Shown piece after piece: positions 17,290 to 28,555 of a stretch of DNA of 34,280 nt (position 1 is its first letter; every line of letters begins with the position of its first letter). Source of the stretch: Treponema sp. (GTDB lineage: Bacteria; Spirochaetota; Spirochaetia; Treponematales; Treponemataceae); assembly GCA_024689365.1 (NCBI GenBank), contig JAILDQ010000132.1, positions 1-34,280 on the forward strand, given 5' to 3'. A model generated the notes under the pieces. It had not been told where the DNA came from, did not search any database, and saw only the letters and a list, made by a program, of their open reading frames with translations. Both the position numbers and the translations under genes were made by a program.

Positions 17290-18337
17290 CTGATTCTTCC
17301 TTTTTCTTAGTTAAATTAACAGCATCCTTAAGATAGCTGTAGTCCGTCATACCCAAAGTCAAGTTCCATTCAAGCAACTTTTCTTTGATTTCTGTAAGAC
17401 TCTTTTTGCCAAAGTTTCTAGTCTTGGCAATGTCATCTTCCGTCTTCTTTGTCAATTCGCCGATTGTGCGAATGTTGGCGTTCTTCAAGCAGTTTGAAGA
17501 GCGAACAGACAATTCAAGCTCCTCAACCGGAGTGCTCAACAAGGCGCGGATATGCTCATCCTCTTCGCCCATGTCGTCATCGTTAGTTGAATCGCTGTCG
17601 TCAAAATTGATGAAAACAGAAAAATGCTCTTTCGCGATTTTAGCGGCTTCGCTCAAAGCGTCGGCCGGTTCAATCGATCCGTCAGTTGTAATTTCAAGGC
17701 AGAGCTTGTCGTAGTCGTTTCTTTGTCCAACACGACAAGGTTCAATAGAATACTTAACCTTTTTTACAGGGCTGAAAATCGCGTCCATAGGAATCGTTCC
17801 GACAACTTCAATGTACTTGTCGTTGGTTTCCGCAGGAACGTAACCGCGTCCCAAGTCAACTTGAATCTCAATGTCGATTTTTGCGTCGTCCATCATAGTG
17901 AACAAAAGCATATCTTTCGACATAACTTCAAGATGGCCTTCTTTTTCAAGGTCGTTGCTCGTAACCTTTCCAGGACCCTTGAATTCATAAAGAATTGTGT
18001 CCTGCTCAGTGTCGCCCATAAGGCGCAAGCGAACTTGCTTCAAGCTGTTCAAGATTTCCAAGGTGTCTTCAGACACATTCGGAATAGCCTGGAACTCGCT
18101 CGAAATCACGTGAGAAACATTGTCAGAGTCATAAGAAGTAATTCTAATGGAAGTAATGGCGTATCCCTGAATCGAAGACAGCAAAACACGGCGCAGGGTG
18201 TTTCCTACAGTCGTGCCGAATCCGGGTTCAAACGGATAGGCATAGAACTTTCCACAGTTCGGCTGAGAAGATCCTTGATCCTCAAACTTTACGCCCTTAG
18301 GTCTCTGAAAACCTTTAAGCAGATTTTTGCGAGCCAT
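17279..18337 (-). CDS. rpoA: DNA-directed RNA polymerase subunit alpha
   Basis: [48 protein letters not shown]…[14 protein letters not shown]. Confidence 0.97.
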   Translation of the reverse strand: MARKNLLKGFQRPKGVKFEDQGSSQPNCGKFYAYPFEPGFGTTVGNTLRRVLLSSIQGYAITSIRITSYDSDNVSHVISSEFQAIPNVSEDTLEILNSLKQVRLRLMGDTEQDTILYEFKGPGKVTSNDLEKEGHLEVMSKDMLLFTMMDDAKIDIEIQVDLGRGYVPAETNDKYIEVVGTIPMDAIFSPVKKVKYSIEPCRVGQRNDYDKLCLEITTDGSIEPADALSEAAKIAKEHFSVFINFDDSDSTNDDDMGEEDEHIRALLSTPVEELELSVRSSNCLKNANIRTIGELTKKTEDDIAKTRNFGKKSLTEIKEKLLEWNLTLGMTDYSYLKDAVNLTKKKEESDES

Positions 18338-18350
18338 TTGAACTCCTTAC

Positions 18351-18944
18351 TTATTTAGAATAATATTCAACCACGAGCTGCTCTTTTACATCGTAATCGA
18401 TGTCACTGCGAGACGGCAGAGTAGTAACCTTTCCCGATAAATTGTCCTTGTCTGATTCGAGCCAAGCCGGAACTTTGCGTTCTTCGATTCTGGCAACCAA
18501 TTTCTTAATGCTTGAAGAAGCCTTGCTCTTCTCTTTGAACGCGACAACATCGCCGGCTTTAACCAAGTAAGAAGGAATGTCTACCTTCCTGCCGTTTACC
18601 GTAATGTGTCCGTGGTTGACAAGCTGTCTGGCCTCGTTGCGAGTCTTGGCAAAACCAAGTCTGTAAACAACGTTGTCCAAGCGGCTTTCAAGCAACTGAA
18701 GCATAATCTCGCCAGTAACGCCAGGCTTGCGAACAGCCATTTCGTAATAAAGTCTGAACTGCTTCTCGAGAACTCCGTAGATAAAGCGGAGCTTCTGCTT
18801 TTCGTCAAGCTGAAGGCCGTATTCAGATCTCTTGCGGCGAGTTTCCTTTTGATTTCTTTTGCTTACTTTGCCGTAGCCCAAAACGAGCGGATTCAATCCT
18901 AATTTCTTGCAGCGTTTAAGGATAGGTGTAGTGCTTTTACCCAT
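18351..18944 (-). CDS. rpsD: 30S ribosomal protein S4
   Basis: [69 protein letters not shown]. Confidence 0.97.
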   Translation of the reverse strand: MGKSTTPILKRCKKLGLNPLVLGYGKVSKRNQKETRRKRSEYGLQLDEKQKLRFIYGVLEKQFRLYYEMAVRKPGVTGEIMLQLLESRLDNVVYRLGFAKTRNEARQLVNHGHITVNGRKVDIPSYLVKAGDVVAFKEKSKASSSIKKLVARIEERKVPAWLESDKDNLSGKVTTLPSRSDIDYDVKEQLVVEYYSK

Positions 18945-18961
18945 TATTTACTCCTTAAGAA

Positions 18962-19342
18962 TTACATTGAGCGCGTCTTGCGCGGGCGGCATCCGTTGTG
19001 CGGAATCGGAGTTACATCAGAAATAGACTTAACTTTAAGTCCCTGGTTTCCAATAGCGCGAACGGCGTTTTCACGACCCATGCCGGGTCCCTTTACAAAT
19101 ACGTGAACTTCACGCAAACCATAGCTTACAGCCTTTTGAACAGCTGTTTCGGCAACAGTCTGAGCGGCAAAAGGAGTTGATTTTTTAGCTCCTCTAAATC
19201 CGAGACCGCCGCTTGAAGCCCATGAAAGCGCGTTTCCGTTCAAGTCAGTAACTGTTACGATTGTATTGTTAAAAGACGCCTGAATGTAAACGTTTCCTTC
19301 GTAAACGCTCTTCTTTTCCTTTCTTTTTTTAACAGTAGCCAA
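18962..19342 (-). CDS. rpsK: 30S ribosomal protein S11
   Basis: [46 protein letters not shown]…[16 protein letters not shown]. Confidence 0.97.
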   Translation of the reverse strand: MATVKKRKEKKSVYEGNVYIQASFNNTIVTVTDLNGNALSWASSGGLGFRGAKKSTPFAAQTVAETAVQKAVSYGLREVHVFVKGPGMGRENAVRAIGNQGLKVKSISDVTPIPHNGCRPRKTRSM

Positions 19343-19358
19343 TTAGTTTACCTCCGCC

Positions 19359-19727
19359 TTACGCTTTCTTCTTGTTCGCAACAGTCTTCTTCTTACCCTT
19401 GCGAGTTCTTGAATTTGTACGCGTTCGCTGGCCGCGAACCGGAAGTCCTTTGCGGTGGCGCTGGCCACGGTAAGATCCGATATCGATAAGGCGCTTGATG
19501 TTAAGACCGATTTCCGAGCGGAGACGGCCTTCAACCTTGTACTCTTTGTCGATGATTTCACGAAGCTTTGTCAACTCGTCCTGAGACAAATCGTTCATCA
19601 TTGTCTCTTCTTTAATCTCCGCCTTGGCGCAGATTGTGCGAGCCGCTGAACGGCCAATGCCGTAAACATAAGTCAAAGCAATTTTAACTTGTTTATTTGG
19701 GAGGTCAACTCCCGCAATTCGAGCCAT
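19359..19727 (-). CDS. rpsM: 30S ribosomal protein S13
   Basis: [29 protein letters not shown]…[27 protein letters not shown]. Confidence 0.97.
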   Translation of the reverse strand: MARIAGVDLPNKQVKIALTYVYGIGRSAARTICAKAEIKEETMMNDLSQDELTKLREIIDKEYKVEGRLRSEIGLNIKRLIDIGSYRGQRHRKGLPVRGQRTRTNSRTRKGKKKTVANKKKA

Positions 19728-19737
19728 CTGTTACTCC

Positions 19738-19851
19738 TCAACCCTGTCTCTGCTTGTGCTTAGGATTTACGCAAATGATGCGGACGATGCCGTTTCTTTT
19801 GATAACCTTACACTTGTCGCAGATAGGCTTTACGCTGGTTCGTACTTTCAT
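19738..19851 (-). CDS. rpmJ: 50S ribosomal protein L36 (not in the supplied ORF track)
   Basis: Manual translation of 19851-19738: [37 protein letters not shown], stop TGA; zinc-binding (C+) form. Confidence 0.97.
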   Translation of the reverse strand: MKVRTSVKPICDKCKVIKRNGIVRIICVNPKHKQRQG

Positions 19852-19879
19852 AAAAGTCCCCCTGGAAATGTGATAGATA

Positions 19880-19921
19880 TTTCCCGATTATGGCAATTCG
19901 CAATGAATTACAATCGGGAAA
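19880..19921 (-). promoter_or_regulatory. 5' leader stem-loop upstream of rpmJ
   Basis: TTTCCCGATT (19880-19889) / AATCGGGAAA (19912-19921) perfect 10-bp inverted repeat with inner AATT/AATT pairing. Confidence 0.6.
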
Positions 19922-19925
19922 CACG

Positions 19926-19934
19926 AGTATAGCA
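19926..19934 (-). promoter_or_regulatory. Extended -10 promoter for rpmJ-rpsM-K-D-rpoA-rplQ
   Basis: Minus strand TGCTATACT just upstream of the leader hairpin; no good -35. Confidence 0.45.
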
Positions 19935-19973
19935 CATTTCGCCATTTTTAGTCTAGAGCTTTGCCCAAAAAAC

Positions 19974-21299
19974 TTACAGATTTCTTGAGCGGCTTCTACC
20001 CTTCTTCATGAATCCATCCATATGGTGCATTCTCAAAAGGGCTTCAATTTGGCTCATTGTATCCAAGTCAACACCAACCATAATTATCAATGAGGTTCCG
20101 CCCATCAACATCGCTACTGACTGCGGGAACTTAAAGACAAGCTGGATGATTGTCGGCAATATCGCTATTACCGCAAGGAACAACGCGCCTGGCAAAATCA
20201 AACGGTTGAGTATTTTCTGCAAATGCTCTTCCGTCTTGTCTGTCCTTACTCCGGGAATGGAGCCGCCGTTTTCTCGGATTTGCTTTGCTATTTCAGTGGG
20301 GTTCAGGGTTACCTGAGTGTAGAAGTATGCAAAGAAGATGATAAGGACAACCAACAATACGTTATACCATACACCCGTCGGATTCAGAATTACAGCCAAT
20401 TTCTGAACCCATCTTGCAGCGCCAGAGTTGCTAGCGATTGATGAAACAAGCTGCATGGGAAGCGTCAAAAACGATGAAGCGAAAATCAAGGGAATTACAT
20501 TTGACGGATTCACCTTAAATGGGATGTATGTGTTCTGGCCGCCATACATTTTTCTGCCTACAACGCGCTTGGCGTAGTTGACAGGAATCTTTCTCTCGCC
20601 GGATTCTTCAAATACAACGAGGGCGATGATTCCAACAAAAATGATGAGGGCTACAATTACAAAAACAATGTTCAGTTGGCCGTTGCGAACCTGTTCAACA
20701 AGTTCAGCGACCGCGCTGGGCATGCGGGCTACGATACCGGCAAAAATCATGATTGAAATGCCGTTTCCGATTCCGCGAGCCGTGATTTGGTCGCCAAGCC
20801 AAACTGTTACCATAGAACCTGTCGTTACGGTCAAAATCGCAAGGAGCTTAAAGGCAACTTCGTTGTTCAACGAAATAACGCCGATGTTCTTTGCGTAAAT
20901 TGTAACCGCGAACGATTGGATAACGCAGACAAGAATCGTTCCTGTTCTTGTCCACATTTGCATTCTCTGCTGGCCGCCTTCTTCCATTACCGCTCTTTTC
21001 ATAGAAGGGAAAATGATAAGAAGGAGCTGCATGATAATCTGCGTTGAGATGTAGGGCATTACGCCCAACATGAATACAGAAAAGTTTGAGAACGCGCCGC
21101 CAACAAAGAAGTCCATATAGCTTGCAAAAGCGTTGTTGTTTTGAGCGGCAAGGTTGTTAAAGTATTCAAACAAAGCTGCAGCGTCCACGCCCGGAATTGT
21201 GAGAACGCATCCGAGTCTGTAGACAGCCAGGACAACTATTGTAAAGAGAAGGCGGCTGCGTAGTTCTTTAATTTTAAACATGTTCGCAATAGAATTCAT
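19974..21299 (-). CDS. secY: Preprotein translocase subunit SecY
   Basis: RLGCVLTIPGVD, LGVMPYISTQIIMQLL, VWLGDQITARGIGNGISIMIFAGI, PFKVNPSNVIPLIFASS. Confidence 0.97.
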   Translation of the reverse strand: MNSIANMFKIKELRSRLLFTIVVLAVYRLGCVLTIPGVDAAALFEYFNNLAAQNNNAFASYMDFFVGGAFSNFSVFMLGVMPYISTQIIMQLLLIIFPSMKRAVMEEGGQQRMQMWTRTGTILVCVIQSFAVTIYAKNIGVISLNNEVAFKLLAILTVTTGSMVTVWLGDQITARGIGNGISIMIFAGIVARMPSAVAELVEQVRNGQLNIVFVIVALIIFVGIIALVVFEESGERKIPVNYAKRVVGRKMYGGQNTYIPFKVNPSNVIPLIFASSFLTLPMQLVSSIASNSGAARWVQKLAVILNPTGVWYNVLLVVLIIFFAYFYTQVTLNPTEIAKQIRENGGSIPGVRTDKTEEHLQKILNRLILPGALFLAVIAILPTIIQLVFKFPQSVAMLMGGTSLIIMVGVDLDTMSQIEALLRMHHMDGFMKKGRSRSRNL

Positions 21300-21309
21300 T
21301 TATTCCGCC

Positions 21310-21804
21310 TTAGTCTTTTTTTTCTGTTTTTTCAGCCTTTTTAACCTCAACGACAGAGCCGCCGGCCTTTTCTACCTTTTCTTTCGCAGACTTTGAAACC
21401 TTGTCAAGAGAAACTGTAACCTTCTTTGTAAGGTTTCCTGTTCCCAAAAGTTTGACAGAAAGATTCTTTGACTTGTTGGCCTTGATAAGCTTTTTGGCAA
21501 TCAAAGTTTCTTTGTTGACGGTTTCGCCGTCAGCGTACTTGGCTTCGATGTCGCAAAGGTTTACAACGTCAAATTCAACCTTGAACGGATAGTTTGAGAA
21601 TCCGCGCTGGGCAATGCGGCGGTAAAGAGGCATCTGTCCGCCTTCAAAGCCTACGTAAGGCTGTGGCGAACCGCTTCTTGACTGGGCGCCTTTGTTACCC
21701 TTGCCGGCTGTCGTTCCGAGTCCTGATGAAGAGCCGCGGCCGACAATTTTTCTCTTTTTATTAGCTCCTTCAGGGGCTGTCAATACTGGATTGTACTCTG
21801 CCAT
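21310..21804 (-). CDS. rplO: 50S ribosomal protein L15
   Basis: GANKKRKIVGRGSSSGLGTTAGKGNKGAQSRSG…GFEGGQMPLYRRIAQRGF. Confidence 0.97.
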   Translation of the reverse strand: MAEYNPVLTAPEGANKKRKIVGRGSSSGLGTTAGKGNKGAQSRSGSPQPYVGFEGGQMPLYRRIAQRGFSNYPFKVEFDVVNLCDIEAKYADGETVNKETLIAKKLIKANKSKNLSVKLLGTGNLTKKVTVSLDKVSKSAKEKVEKAGGSVVEVKKAEKTEKKD

Positions 21805-21986
21805 TATTGGATCTCCTCAACTTTTACAAGGTGAGCCACAGAGGCCACCGCTCCGCGTACAGAAGGAGTGTCTTCCTGCACTACAGAGGAACTGATTTTC
21901 TTTAATCCCAAACTTCGGACAGTGGCGCGCTTGGCGGGCTTTTGTCCGATAACGCTTTTTACAAGTGTAATCTTAAGTTTTGCCAT
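21804..21986 (-). CDS. rpmD: 50S ribosomal protein L30
   Basis: [58 protein letters not shown]; start moved from 21998. Confidence 0.96.
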   Translation of the reverse strand: MAKLKITLVKSVIGQKPAKRATVRSLGLKKISSSVVQEDTPSVRGAVASVAHLVKVEEIQ

Positions 21987-21988
21987 GA

Positions 21989-22504
21989 TTAACCCCACAT
22001 CTCGCTCAGAGTTTTGCCTCTGTTCTTGGCGACAACGCCGGCGTCAAGCATGTGCTCGATGGCGTCAAATGTCGCGCGAACTACGTTCACAGAAGAGCTT
22101 GAGCCAAGGGACTTTGAAATGATGTCCGTAACTCCAGCCGCATCCATAATGGCGCGAACAGGGCCGCCGGCGATGATTCCAGTACCGGCGCTGGCTGGGC
22201 GCAAAAGAACTTCTGAGCTCTTGAATTTTCCAATTACGTCGTGAGGAACAGTTCCGCGTTTAATCGGAAGAGTGATAAGGTTTCTCTTGGCGCGATCGAG
22301 ACTCTTTTTGATAGCCTCAGTTACGTCATTGGCCTTTCCAAATCCGTATCCTACACGACCCTTCTGGTCGCCTACAACGCTGAGCGCCGCGAAAGACATT
22401 CGGCGGCCGCCCTTTACAGTCTTTGAAGTTCTGTTAAGAGTAACGAGCTTTTCAACGAACTCTTTTTCCTTAGGCTCTTTGTCAAATTTATTCTGGCGTT
22501 CCAT
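21989..22504 (-). CDS. rpsE: 30S ribosomal protein S5
   Basis: [44 protein letters not shown]. Confidence 0.97.
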   Translation of the reverse strand: MERQNKFDKEPKEKEFVEKLVTLNRTSKTVKGGRRMSFAALSVVGDQKGRVGYGFGKANDVTEAIKKSLDRAKRNLITLPIKRGTVPHDVIGKFKSSEVLLRPASAGTGIIAGGPVRAIMDAAGVTDIISKSLGSSSSVNVVRATFDAIEHMLDAGVVAKNRGKTLSEMWG

Positions 22505-22512
22505 AGTATCTC

Positions 22513-22875
22513 CTAGAATATAATACCCGCTTCGCGAGTACCGTCAGCAAGAGCCTTTACAACTCCATGATAAAGATAACCATTGCGATCAAAAACCACA
22601 GTGGTAATGTTCTTTTCCTTAAGGCGCTGGCCAAAAGCTTTGCCAAGTTTTGCGGCGCCTTCAACTGTCGGTTTTACGGTCGCAAAATCTTTTTCCATCG
22701 TAGAAATGGCGGCGAGAGTTTTTCCTTCGTCGTCATTGATTACCTGAACATAAAGGTTCTTGTTGCTGCGAGTAACTGTCATGCGAGGGCGTTCAGCCGT
22801 TCCGTAAACAGTCTTGCGAATGTGAACCTTTCTGTGAAGGCGCTTTCTATCTTTGTCGTTAAGTTTTCTAATCAT
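22513..22875 (-). CDS. rplR: 50S ribosomal protein L18
   Basis: [31 protein letters not shown]…[25 protein letters not shown]. Confidence 0.97.
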   Translation of the reverse strand: MIRKLNDKDRKRLHRKVHIRKTVYGTAERPRMTVTRSNKNLYVQVINDDEGKTLAAISTMEKDFATVKPTVEGAAKLGKAFGQRLKEKNITTVVFDRNGYLYHGVVKALADGTREAGIIF

Positions 22876-22886
22876 ATCGCCCGCCT

Positions 22887-23426
22887 TTATTTAACGCCAG
22901 TCTTACCGACTTTGCGTCTAATAACTTCAGTTGAATAGCGGATTCCCTTTCCTTTGTAAGGCTCGGGAAGGCGCAACTTGCGGATTTGGGCGCAGAATTC
23001 GCCGATTTGCTGCTTGTTGATTCCTGAAACTGCAATCTTTCCAGACGGGTCCGCTACAACCGCAAGACCTTCAGGGATAATAGCGATAAAATCGTTTGAA
23101 TAGCCCAAGTTCATAATAAGTTCCTTGCCTTTAACTTCAGCGCGGAAACCTACTCCGTTGATAATGAGAGACTTGGTGAAACCGTTTGTAACGCCCTCTA
23201 CCATATCCTTTACCAAAGAACGGTACAAACCGTGATCGGCGTTGGCTTGGCGGCTTTCGTTAAGCGGCTTTACTGTAATCTCATTGTTTTCAAAGGCAAC
23301 TTCAACATTTTTGCTGAACTTCTGCTTGAGTTCGCCTTTGGCTCCCTTTACAGCAATTTCGTTGTCTTTGATAGTCACTGTCACGCCAGCGGGTACGGCA
23401 ACAGGAAGCTTTCCTAATTTAGACAT
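22887..23426 (-). CDS. rplF: 50S ribosomal protein L6
   Basis: [33 protein letters not shown]…[25 protein letters not shown]. Confidence 0.97.
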   Translation of the reverse strand: MSKLGKLPVAVPAGVTVTIKDNEIAVKGAKGELKQKFSKNVEVAFENNEITVKPLNESRQANADHGLYRSLVKDMVEGVTNGFTKSLIINGVGFRAEVKGKELIMNLGYSNDFIAIIPEGLAVVADPSGKIAVSGINKQQIGEFCAQIRKLRLPEPYKGKGIRYSTEVIRRKVGKTGVK

Positions 23427-23439
23427 TTTCTTCCTCCTA

Positions 23440-23838
23440 TTACCAAACTTTGCAGACTAATTCGCCGCCGACCATCTTTTCTGACGCTTTCTTTCCAGTT
23501 GTAACGCCAGCTGATGTCGAAACAATGACTGAACCGTATCCGTTGCGAACACGGGGCAGATCTTTATAACCTGAATAAACACGGCGGCCAGGAGTTGAAA
23601 TCTTTTCAATTCCGTGAATTACCGGTTCATTCTTGTCATCATACTTGAGGAAAATGCGGATTGTGTTCTTTCCGTCTTCCTGAACTTTCTTGAAGTTTTT
23701 AATGTATCCTTCAGTCTTGAGAATCTTTACAATTTCCAACTTCAATTTTGACGCCGGGATATCCACTTTTTCGTGGCGGGCCATCACCGCATTGCGGATT
23801 TTTGTAAGCATATCTGCTACTGGATCTGATGCGCTCAT
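23440..23838 (-). CDS. rpsH: 30S ribosomal protein S8
   Basis: [32 protein letters not shown]…[24 protein letters not shown]. Confidence 0.97.
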   Translation of the reverse strand: MSASDPVADMLTKIRNAVMARHEKVDIPASKLKLEIVKILKTEGYIKNFKKVQEDGKNTIRIFLKYDDKNEPVIHGIEKISTPGRRVYSGYKDLPRVRNGYGSVIVSTSAGVTTGKKASEKMVGGELVCKVW

Positions 23839-23854
23839 ATTACTTCTCCTACCA

Positions 23855-24040
23855 CTACCAACTTGACTTTGTTACGCCAGGTAACAAACCTTCACTAGCA
23901 TACTTGCGGAAGCAAAGACGGCACATCTTGAACTTGCGGAGATATCCTCTCGGACGACCGCAAAGCTGACATCTATTGTACTGACGTGTCGAGTACTTAG
24001 GAGCGCGCTTTGCTTTGATAATCATCGATTTTTTAGCCAT
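23855..24040 (-). CDS. rpsN: 30S ribosomal protein S14, zinc-binding type
   Basis: 61 aa; [41 protein letters not shown]. Confidence 0.97.
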   Translation of the reverse strand: MAKKSMIIKAKRAPKYSTRQYNRCQLCGRPRGYLRKFKMCRLCFRKYASEGLLPGVTKSSW

Positions 24041-24051
24041 GACTTCCTCGT

Positions 24052-24603
24052 TTACTTTCTAAAGGGCATATTGAACTTGTTGAGCAAAGCGCGGGCCTCG
24101 CTGTCAGTTCTTGCGCTTGTTACGATAGTGATATTCATACCCGCAATCTTAGTGATCTTGTCAAAGTCGATTTCGGGGAAAATGATCTGCTCCGTAATTC
24201 CAAGAGAGAAATTTCCGTGGCCGTCAAAACCAGTGGCCTTGATGCCGCGGAAGTCCTTAACGCGCGGAAGGGCAACATTGATCAAGCGGTCCAAAAATTC
24301 ATACATAATTGTTCCGCGCAATGTTACCATAGCGCCGATTTCTGCGCCCTCACGAAGTTTGAAGTTGGCAATCGATTTCTTTGCCTTTGTCTTGACCGCT
24401 TTCTGACCTGTGATTTGTGTCAAGTCAGCAACTGCGGCGTCAAGAAGTTTCTTATTTCCGAGAGCTTCGCCAACGCCCATGCTTACTACGATCTTTTTGA
24501 TCGCAGGAATCTGCATAGGTGATGTATATCCCAACTCTTTGAAGAGTTCGGGAGCGATAGTGTCTTTATAGACTTTCTTAAGCCGGGGTACGTAATTTGC
24601 CAT
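24052..24603 (-). CDS. rplE: 50S ribosomal protein L5
   Basis: [45 protein letters not shown]…[17 protein letters not shown]; start moved from 24621. Confidence 0.97.
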   Translation of the reverse strand: MANYVPRLKKVYKDTIAPELFKELGYTSPMQIPAIKKIVVSMGVGEALGNKKLLDAAVADLTQITGQKAVKTKAKKSIANFKLREGAEIGAMVTLRGTIMYEFLDRLINVALPRVKDFRGIKATGFDGHGNFSLGITEQIIFPEIDFDKITKIAGMNITIVTSARTDSEARALLNKFNMPFRK

Positions 24604-24920
24604 TATAGCGCTTCTCCACATTTGCGGCAGACACGAGTTTTCTTGTCTCCGTCGAGCTTATAACCAATTTTTACAGGGCGTTTGCATTTAGGGCAAACGA
24701 TGCCCACGTTTGAAATATGAATCGGCGCCTCAACTTCAGCGATGCCGCCGGCATCCTGTTGGCTGCGTCTTTTCATAGCCTTCTTTACAAAGTTAACGCC
24801 AGATACAATTACTGCATCTTTTTTGGTAAGAACGCTGACAACTTTTCCTTGCTTGCCTTTGTCCTTTCCTGTAAGAACCTGTACTGTATCGTCTTTGCGA
24901 ATCTTGAATTTCTTAACCAT
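24603..24920 (-). CDS. rplX: 50S ribosomal protein L24 with zinc-ribbon C-terminus
   Basis: [30 protein letters not shown]…[30 protein letters not shown]. Confidence 0.97.
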   Translation of the reverse strand: MVKKFKIRKDDTVQVLTGKDKGKQGKVVSVLTKKDAVIVSGVNFVKKAMKRRSQQDAGGIAEVEAPIHISNVGIVCPKCKRPVKIGYKLDGDKKTRVCRKCGEAL

Positions 24921-24931
24921 ACCTACACTCC

Positions 24932-25300
24932 TTACAGAACTTCCGGAGCCAACGAAATGATCTTCATGTAATCTTTCTCACGAAGTTCGCGGGCTACAGG
25001 TCCAAAAATGCGTTTTCCAACAGGGTTCTTGGAATCGTCTACAATTACGCAGGCGTTGTCGTCAAAACGGATGTATGTTCCGTCCGGGCGGCGGTATTCC
25101 TTGGCTTGGCGGACAATAACCGCCTTCTTAATTGAACCCTTTTTGATTGTTGACGTAGGAATGGCTTCTTTGATTGCCACTACTACGATGTCGCCGATAC
25201 CAGCATAGCGGCGGTGAGTTCCGCCGAGCACCTTGATGCACTGGGCAATCTTGGCGCCGGAGTTGTCGGCTACTGTCATGCATGACTGCATTTGAATCAT
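24932..25300 (-). CDS. rplN: 50S ribosomal protein L14
   Basis: [27 protein letters not shown]…[28 protein letters not shown]. Confidence 0.97.
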   Translation of the reverse strand: MIQMQSCMTVADNSGAKIAQCIKVLGGTHRRYAGIGDIVVVAIKEAIPTSTIKKGSIKKAVIVRQAKEYRRPDGTYIRFDDNACVIVDDSKNPVGKRIFGPVARELREKDYMKIISLAPEVL

Positions 25301-25312
25301 AATCTTAACTCC

Positions 25313-25585
25313 TTACTTCGCTCGTTCAACGATTGATTCCAAGCGCCAGCGCTTGTCTTTGCTCAATGGACGGCACTCAACAATCTTTACTGTATCGCCG
25401 ATGTGAGCGTCATTCTTTTCATCGTGCGCCTTGCACTTCTTGCTTCTTGTAACGTATTTCTTGTAAAGAGGATCCATGCGTTTTGTAGTGATTGTAACTA
25501 CGATGGTTTTGTCCATCTTGTCGCTAGTTACGAGTCCTACATAAGAGCGCTTTCCACTTTTTACAGCTTTCTGTTCTTCTGCCAT
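25313..25585 (-). CDS. rpsQ: 30S ribosomal protein S17
   Basis: [66 protein letters not shown]. Confidence 0.97.
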   Translation of the reverse strand: MAEEQKAVKSGKRSYVGLVTSDKMDKTIVVTITTKRMDPLYKKYVTRSKKCKAHDEKNDAHIGDTVKIVECRPLSKDKRWRLESIVERAK

Positions 25586-25595
25586 GGGTCAACTC

Positions 25596-25829
25596 CTACT
25601 TTTTGCCTTCAGAAGAACCGGCCTTTTGCTCGGCGGCCTTCTGGGTGATGAACGTGTTCAAGCGGGCGATTTCGCGGCGCATGTTGCGTTTTTCCATCGG
25701 ATTGTCTACATGAGAAACAATCATCTTGAATCTCAATTCCATGTACTTCTGCTTAAGCTCGTCGCGGCGCGCAACCAATTCGGCATAAGACAGTTCTTTA
25801 TCGTTGTTCTTTTTCTTTGAATCAGCCAT
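25596..25829 (-). CDS. rpmC: 50S ribosomal protein L29
   Basis: ELSYAELVARRDELKQKYMELRFKMIVSHVDNPMEKRNMRREIARLNTFI. Confidence 0.95.
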   Translation of the reverse strand: MADSKKKNNDKELSYAELVARRDELKQKYMELRFKMIVSHVDNPMEKRNMRREIARLNTFITQKAAEQKAGSSEGKK

Positions 25830-25841
25830 CTTATTCCTCCA

Positions 25842-26261
25842 TTACGCGTGCGTAGGCTTAAAAGCAATCTTTGTCAAAACCGGCAATTTGGCGCTGGCCA
25901 AGCGCAAGGCTTGTTCGGCCAACTTAATGTCAACTCCGCCGATTTCAAACAAAATCATTCCAGGCTTGAGGTTGGCGGCCCAGAATTCAGGGGCGCCCTT
26001 ACCCTTACCCATGCGGACTTCAGCCGGCTTCTTAGAGATCGGCTTGTCCGGGAATACACGAATCCAAATATTTCCTTTGCGGTCAAGTTTGCGGCTAATG
26101 GCAACACGACAGGCTTCGATAACGCGAGCGTTAAGCCATGCGGGTTCCATTGCAACAAGAGCTATATCGCCAAAGTCAATATGATTATCGCGGGTAGCGA
26201 AACCACGCTGCTTTCCGCGCTGCACCTTTCGGTGCATTACTCTTTTTGGTGCGAGAGGCAT
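25842..26261 (-). CDS. rplP: 50S ribosomal protein L16
   Basis: MPLAPKRVMHRKVQRGKQRGFATRDNHIDFGDIALVAMEPAWL…VRMGKGKGAPEFWAA. Confidence 0.97.
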   Translation of the reverse strand: MPLAPKRVMHRKVQRGKQRGFATRDNHIDFGDIALVAMEPAWLNARVIEACRVAISRKLDRKGNIWIRVFPDKPISKKPAEVRMGKGKGAPEFWAANLKPGMILFEIGGVDIKLAEQALRLASAKLPVLTKIAFKPTHA

Positions 26262-26264
26262 CGT

Positions 26265-27023
26265 TTAACTCCTTGCCTTTGCGACAGTATCTTTTGTCTG
26301 CTTTTCAGACTCAGACTTATCAGAAGAACGCTGAGGACGGTCGCGTCTTGGCTTTCTTACCATCTGACCTGCGTCTTCGTTCTGCTCGTGACCATAGTTC
26401 ATTCCGTTATAAACCCAAACCTTGATGCCGATTTTTCCGTAAGTTGTAAGGGCTTCAAACGTGCCATAGTCGATGTCAGCGCGAAGAGTGTGAAGAGGAA
26501 CGCGTCCTTCCTTGTGTTCCTCTGTCCTTTTCATTTCAGCTCCGCCGAGACGGCCAGCCAAGCGAATCTTAATTCCCTGGGCTCCGGCGCGCATCGCGTT
26601 GGAAGCTGACTGCTTAAGAGCCTTGCGGAATGAACCGCGACCCATAAGCTGGCGGCCGATATTCTGGGCAATCAAAGAAGCGTTCAAATCACCGCGTTTG
26701 ATTTCTTTAATCTTAATTTGAACTTTCTTTGTAAGCTGCTTTTGAATGTCAGCGCTGATTTTTTCAATTGTCGCGCCCTTAAGTCCGATGATAACACCGG
26801 GATGCGCAGTGTGAATTACAATAGTAACACGCTGCGGGTGGCGAACAATCTCTATTTCGGCAATATCCGCGCCCTTGCATTCAGGAAGGCTTGAAACCAA
26901 CTTTCTGATTTTGAAGTCTTCCAAAACCAAGTCTGCGTATTCGCGAGGATCCGCATACCAGCGGGATTGCCATGTTTTGTTTACGCCCAAGCGCAAACCA
27001 ATCGGATTAACTTTCTGACCCAC
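26265..27023 (-). CDS. rpsC: 30S ribosomal protein S3
   Basis: [40 protein letters not shown]. Confidence 0.97.
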   Translation of the reverse strand: MGQKVNPIGLRLGVNKTWQSRWYADPREYADLVLEDFKIRKLVSSLPECKGADIAEIEIVRHPQRVTIVIHTAHPGVIIGLKGATIEKISADIQKQLTKKVQIKIKEIKRGDLNASLIAQNIGRQLMGRGSFRKALKQSASNAMRAGAQGIKIRLAGRLGGAEMKRTEEHKEGRVPLHTLRADIDYGTFEALTTYGKIGIKVWVYNGMNYGHEQNEDAGQMVRKPRRDRPQRSSDKSESEKQTKDTVAKARS

Positions 27024-27026
27024 TTT

Positions 27027-27383
27027 TTATTCCCCCGCCTTTTCAGCAACAGTGACGGTAATATGACACATGCGTTTGAGCAACTGATCGGCTCTTCCGC
27101 GAGCTCGGCACCAAATTCTCTTAAGTCTTGGACCTTCGTCTACGCGAATCTCTTTTACATAGAGCATATCTTCATCCAACTTGTCGTTAGCGACAAGGGC
27201 GTTCGCCATGGCTGACTTCAAAGTCTTGCCGATGAGCTTTGCGCCTTTCTGAGGCATGTTCTCAAGAACAGCCACCGCTTTTGAACAAGGCATTCTGGAA
27301 ATTGCGTGAGCTACAGGGCGAACCTTTGTAGGAGACGCAATAAGGAATTTTGTAGTGGCTACATAGCCTTTTGTTTCTGCCAT
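27027..27383 (-). CDS. rplV: 50S ribosomal protein L22
   Basis: KGYVATTKFLIASPTKVRPVAHAISRMPCSKAVAVLENMPQKGAKLIGKTLKSAMANA; start moved from 27392. Confidence 0.97.
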   Translation of the reverse strand: MAETKGYVATTKFLIASPTKVRPVAHAISRMPCSKAVAVLENMPQKGAKLIGKTLKSAMANALVANDKLDEDMLYVKEIRVDEGPRLKRIWCRARGRADQLLKRMCHITVTVAEKAGE

Positions 27384-27394
27384 AATATCCACCT

Positions 27395-27688
27395 TTATTT
27401 GTCAGCCTTATCGGCTGTCTTGTCGGTTCCGCCATGTCCGCGGAATACACGTGTAGGAGCAAACTCGCCGAGCTTGTGGCCAACGAGGTTTTCCGTAATG
27501 TAAACCGGAATCCATGACTTTCCGTTGTGAACAGAAATAGTGTTTCCAACCATTTCAGGAATAATTGTGGAACAACGAGAATATGTTTTTACCATCTTCT
27601 TTTCGCTGGCTCCAGACTTATTCATTTCAACAATCTTCTTGTAGAGCGACTTTTCAACAAAAGGCCCTTTTTTAACAGATCTTGACAC
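27395..27688 (-). CDS. rpsS: 30S ribosomal protein S19
   Basis: [19 protein letters not shown]…[47 protein letters not shown]. Confidence 0.97.
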   Translation of the reverse strand: MSRSVKKGPFVEKSLYKKIVEMNKSGASEKKMVKTYSRCSTIIPEMVGNTISVHNGKSWIPVYITENLVGHKLGEFAPTRVFRGHGGTDKTADKADK

Positions 27689-27702
27689 AGTTAACTCCTA
27701 GC

Positions 27703-28527
27703 CTATTTCTTGCGACGTGAAATAATAAATTTGCTCGACGGCTTGCGCTTGTTGCGAGTTTTGTAACCCTTGCAAGGCTGGCCCCACGGAGTAACCGGAT
27801 TGCGTCCCTTACCGGCGCCTTCACCACCACCAAGCGGGTGGTCAACCGGGTTCATCGCCATACCGCGAACAGTAGGACGAACTCCCATCCAACGACGGTG
27901 TCCGGCTTTTCCAAGCTGAACGTTCATATGATCTTCATTGCCTACAACGCCAATGGTCGCATAGCATTTGGCGTGAACGCGGCGCAATTCGCTTGATGGA
28001 AGGCGGATGATTACATAATCGCCTTCTTTGGCTGCGATTTGTGCGCTGGCTCCGGCTGAGCGGGCAAGCTGTCCGCCGCGGCCAAGGTTCAACTCAATGT
28101 TGTGAACCGTGAAACCAACCGGGATTGCCGCGAGAGGCAAAGCGTTTCCAACTGTCGGCGCGACGTTTTCGCCGGCCATAACTTTCATTCCAACTTTGAG
28201 ATCTTTCGGCGCGATGATATAGCGCTTGTCTCCGTCGGCGTAATAAATCAAAGCGATGTTTGCGCTGCGGTTGGGATCGTATTCAATTGAATGAACAGTT
28301 CCCGGAATTCCGTGCTTGTTTCGCTTGAAATCAATTATACGGTACTTCTGTTTGTGACCGCCGCCCTGATGGCGCACTGAAATGCGTCCGCCAGCGCCGC
28401 GTCCACCGCGGGATGATTTGCCTGAAGTCAATTTCTTTTCGGGTTTGTCGGCTGTCAGGTCGTCCCTGCGGAGGTCAACACGTCCGCGAGTACCAGGTGT
28501 AATTGGCTTAAATACTTTAAGAGCCAT
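27703..28527 (-). CDS. rplB: 50S ribosomal protein L2
   Basis: [25 protein letters not shown]…[30 protein letters not shown]…[13 protein letters not shown]. Confidence 0.98.
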   Translation of the reverse strand: MALKVFKPITPGTRGRVDLRRDDLTADKPEKKLTSGKSSRGGRGAGGRISVRHQGGGHKQKYRIIDFKRNKHGIPGTVHSIEYDPNRSANIALIYYADGDKRYIIAPKDLKVGMKVMAGENVAPTVGNALPLAAIPVGFTVHNIELNLGRGGQLARSAGASAQIAAKEGDYVIIRLPSSELRRVHAKCYATIGVVGNEDHMNVQLGKAGHRRWMGVRPTVRGMAMNPVDHPLGGGEGAGKGRNPVTPWGQPCKGYKTRNKRKPSSKFIISRRKK

Positions 28528-28555
28528 CTGATTCCCCTTAGTTATCTATATTGCT

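Noticed and set aside
17624-18358. 244-aa plus-strand ORF
   Set aside because: Antisense shadow of rpoA; no recognisable motifs.
24603-24920. Zinc-ribbon C-terminus of L24 as unusual
   Set aside because: CXXC-containing L24 tails are common in bacteria (for example thermophiles); not novel by itself.
25848-26609. 253-aa plus-strand ORF
   Set aside because: Antisense to rplP and rpsC; shadow ORF.
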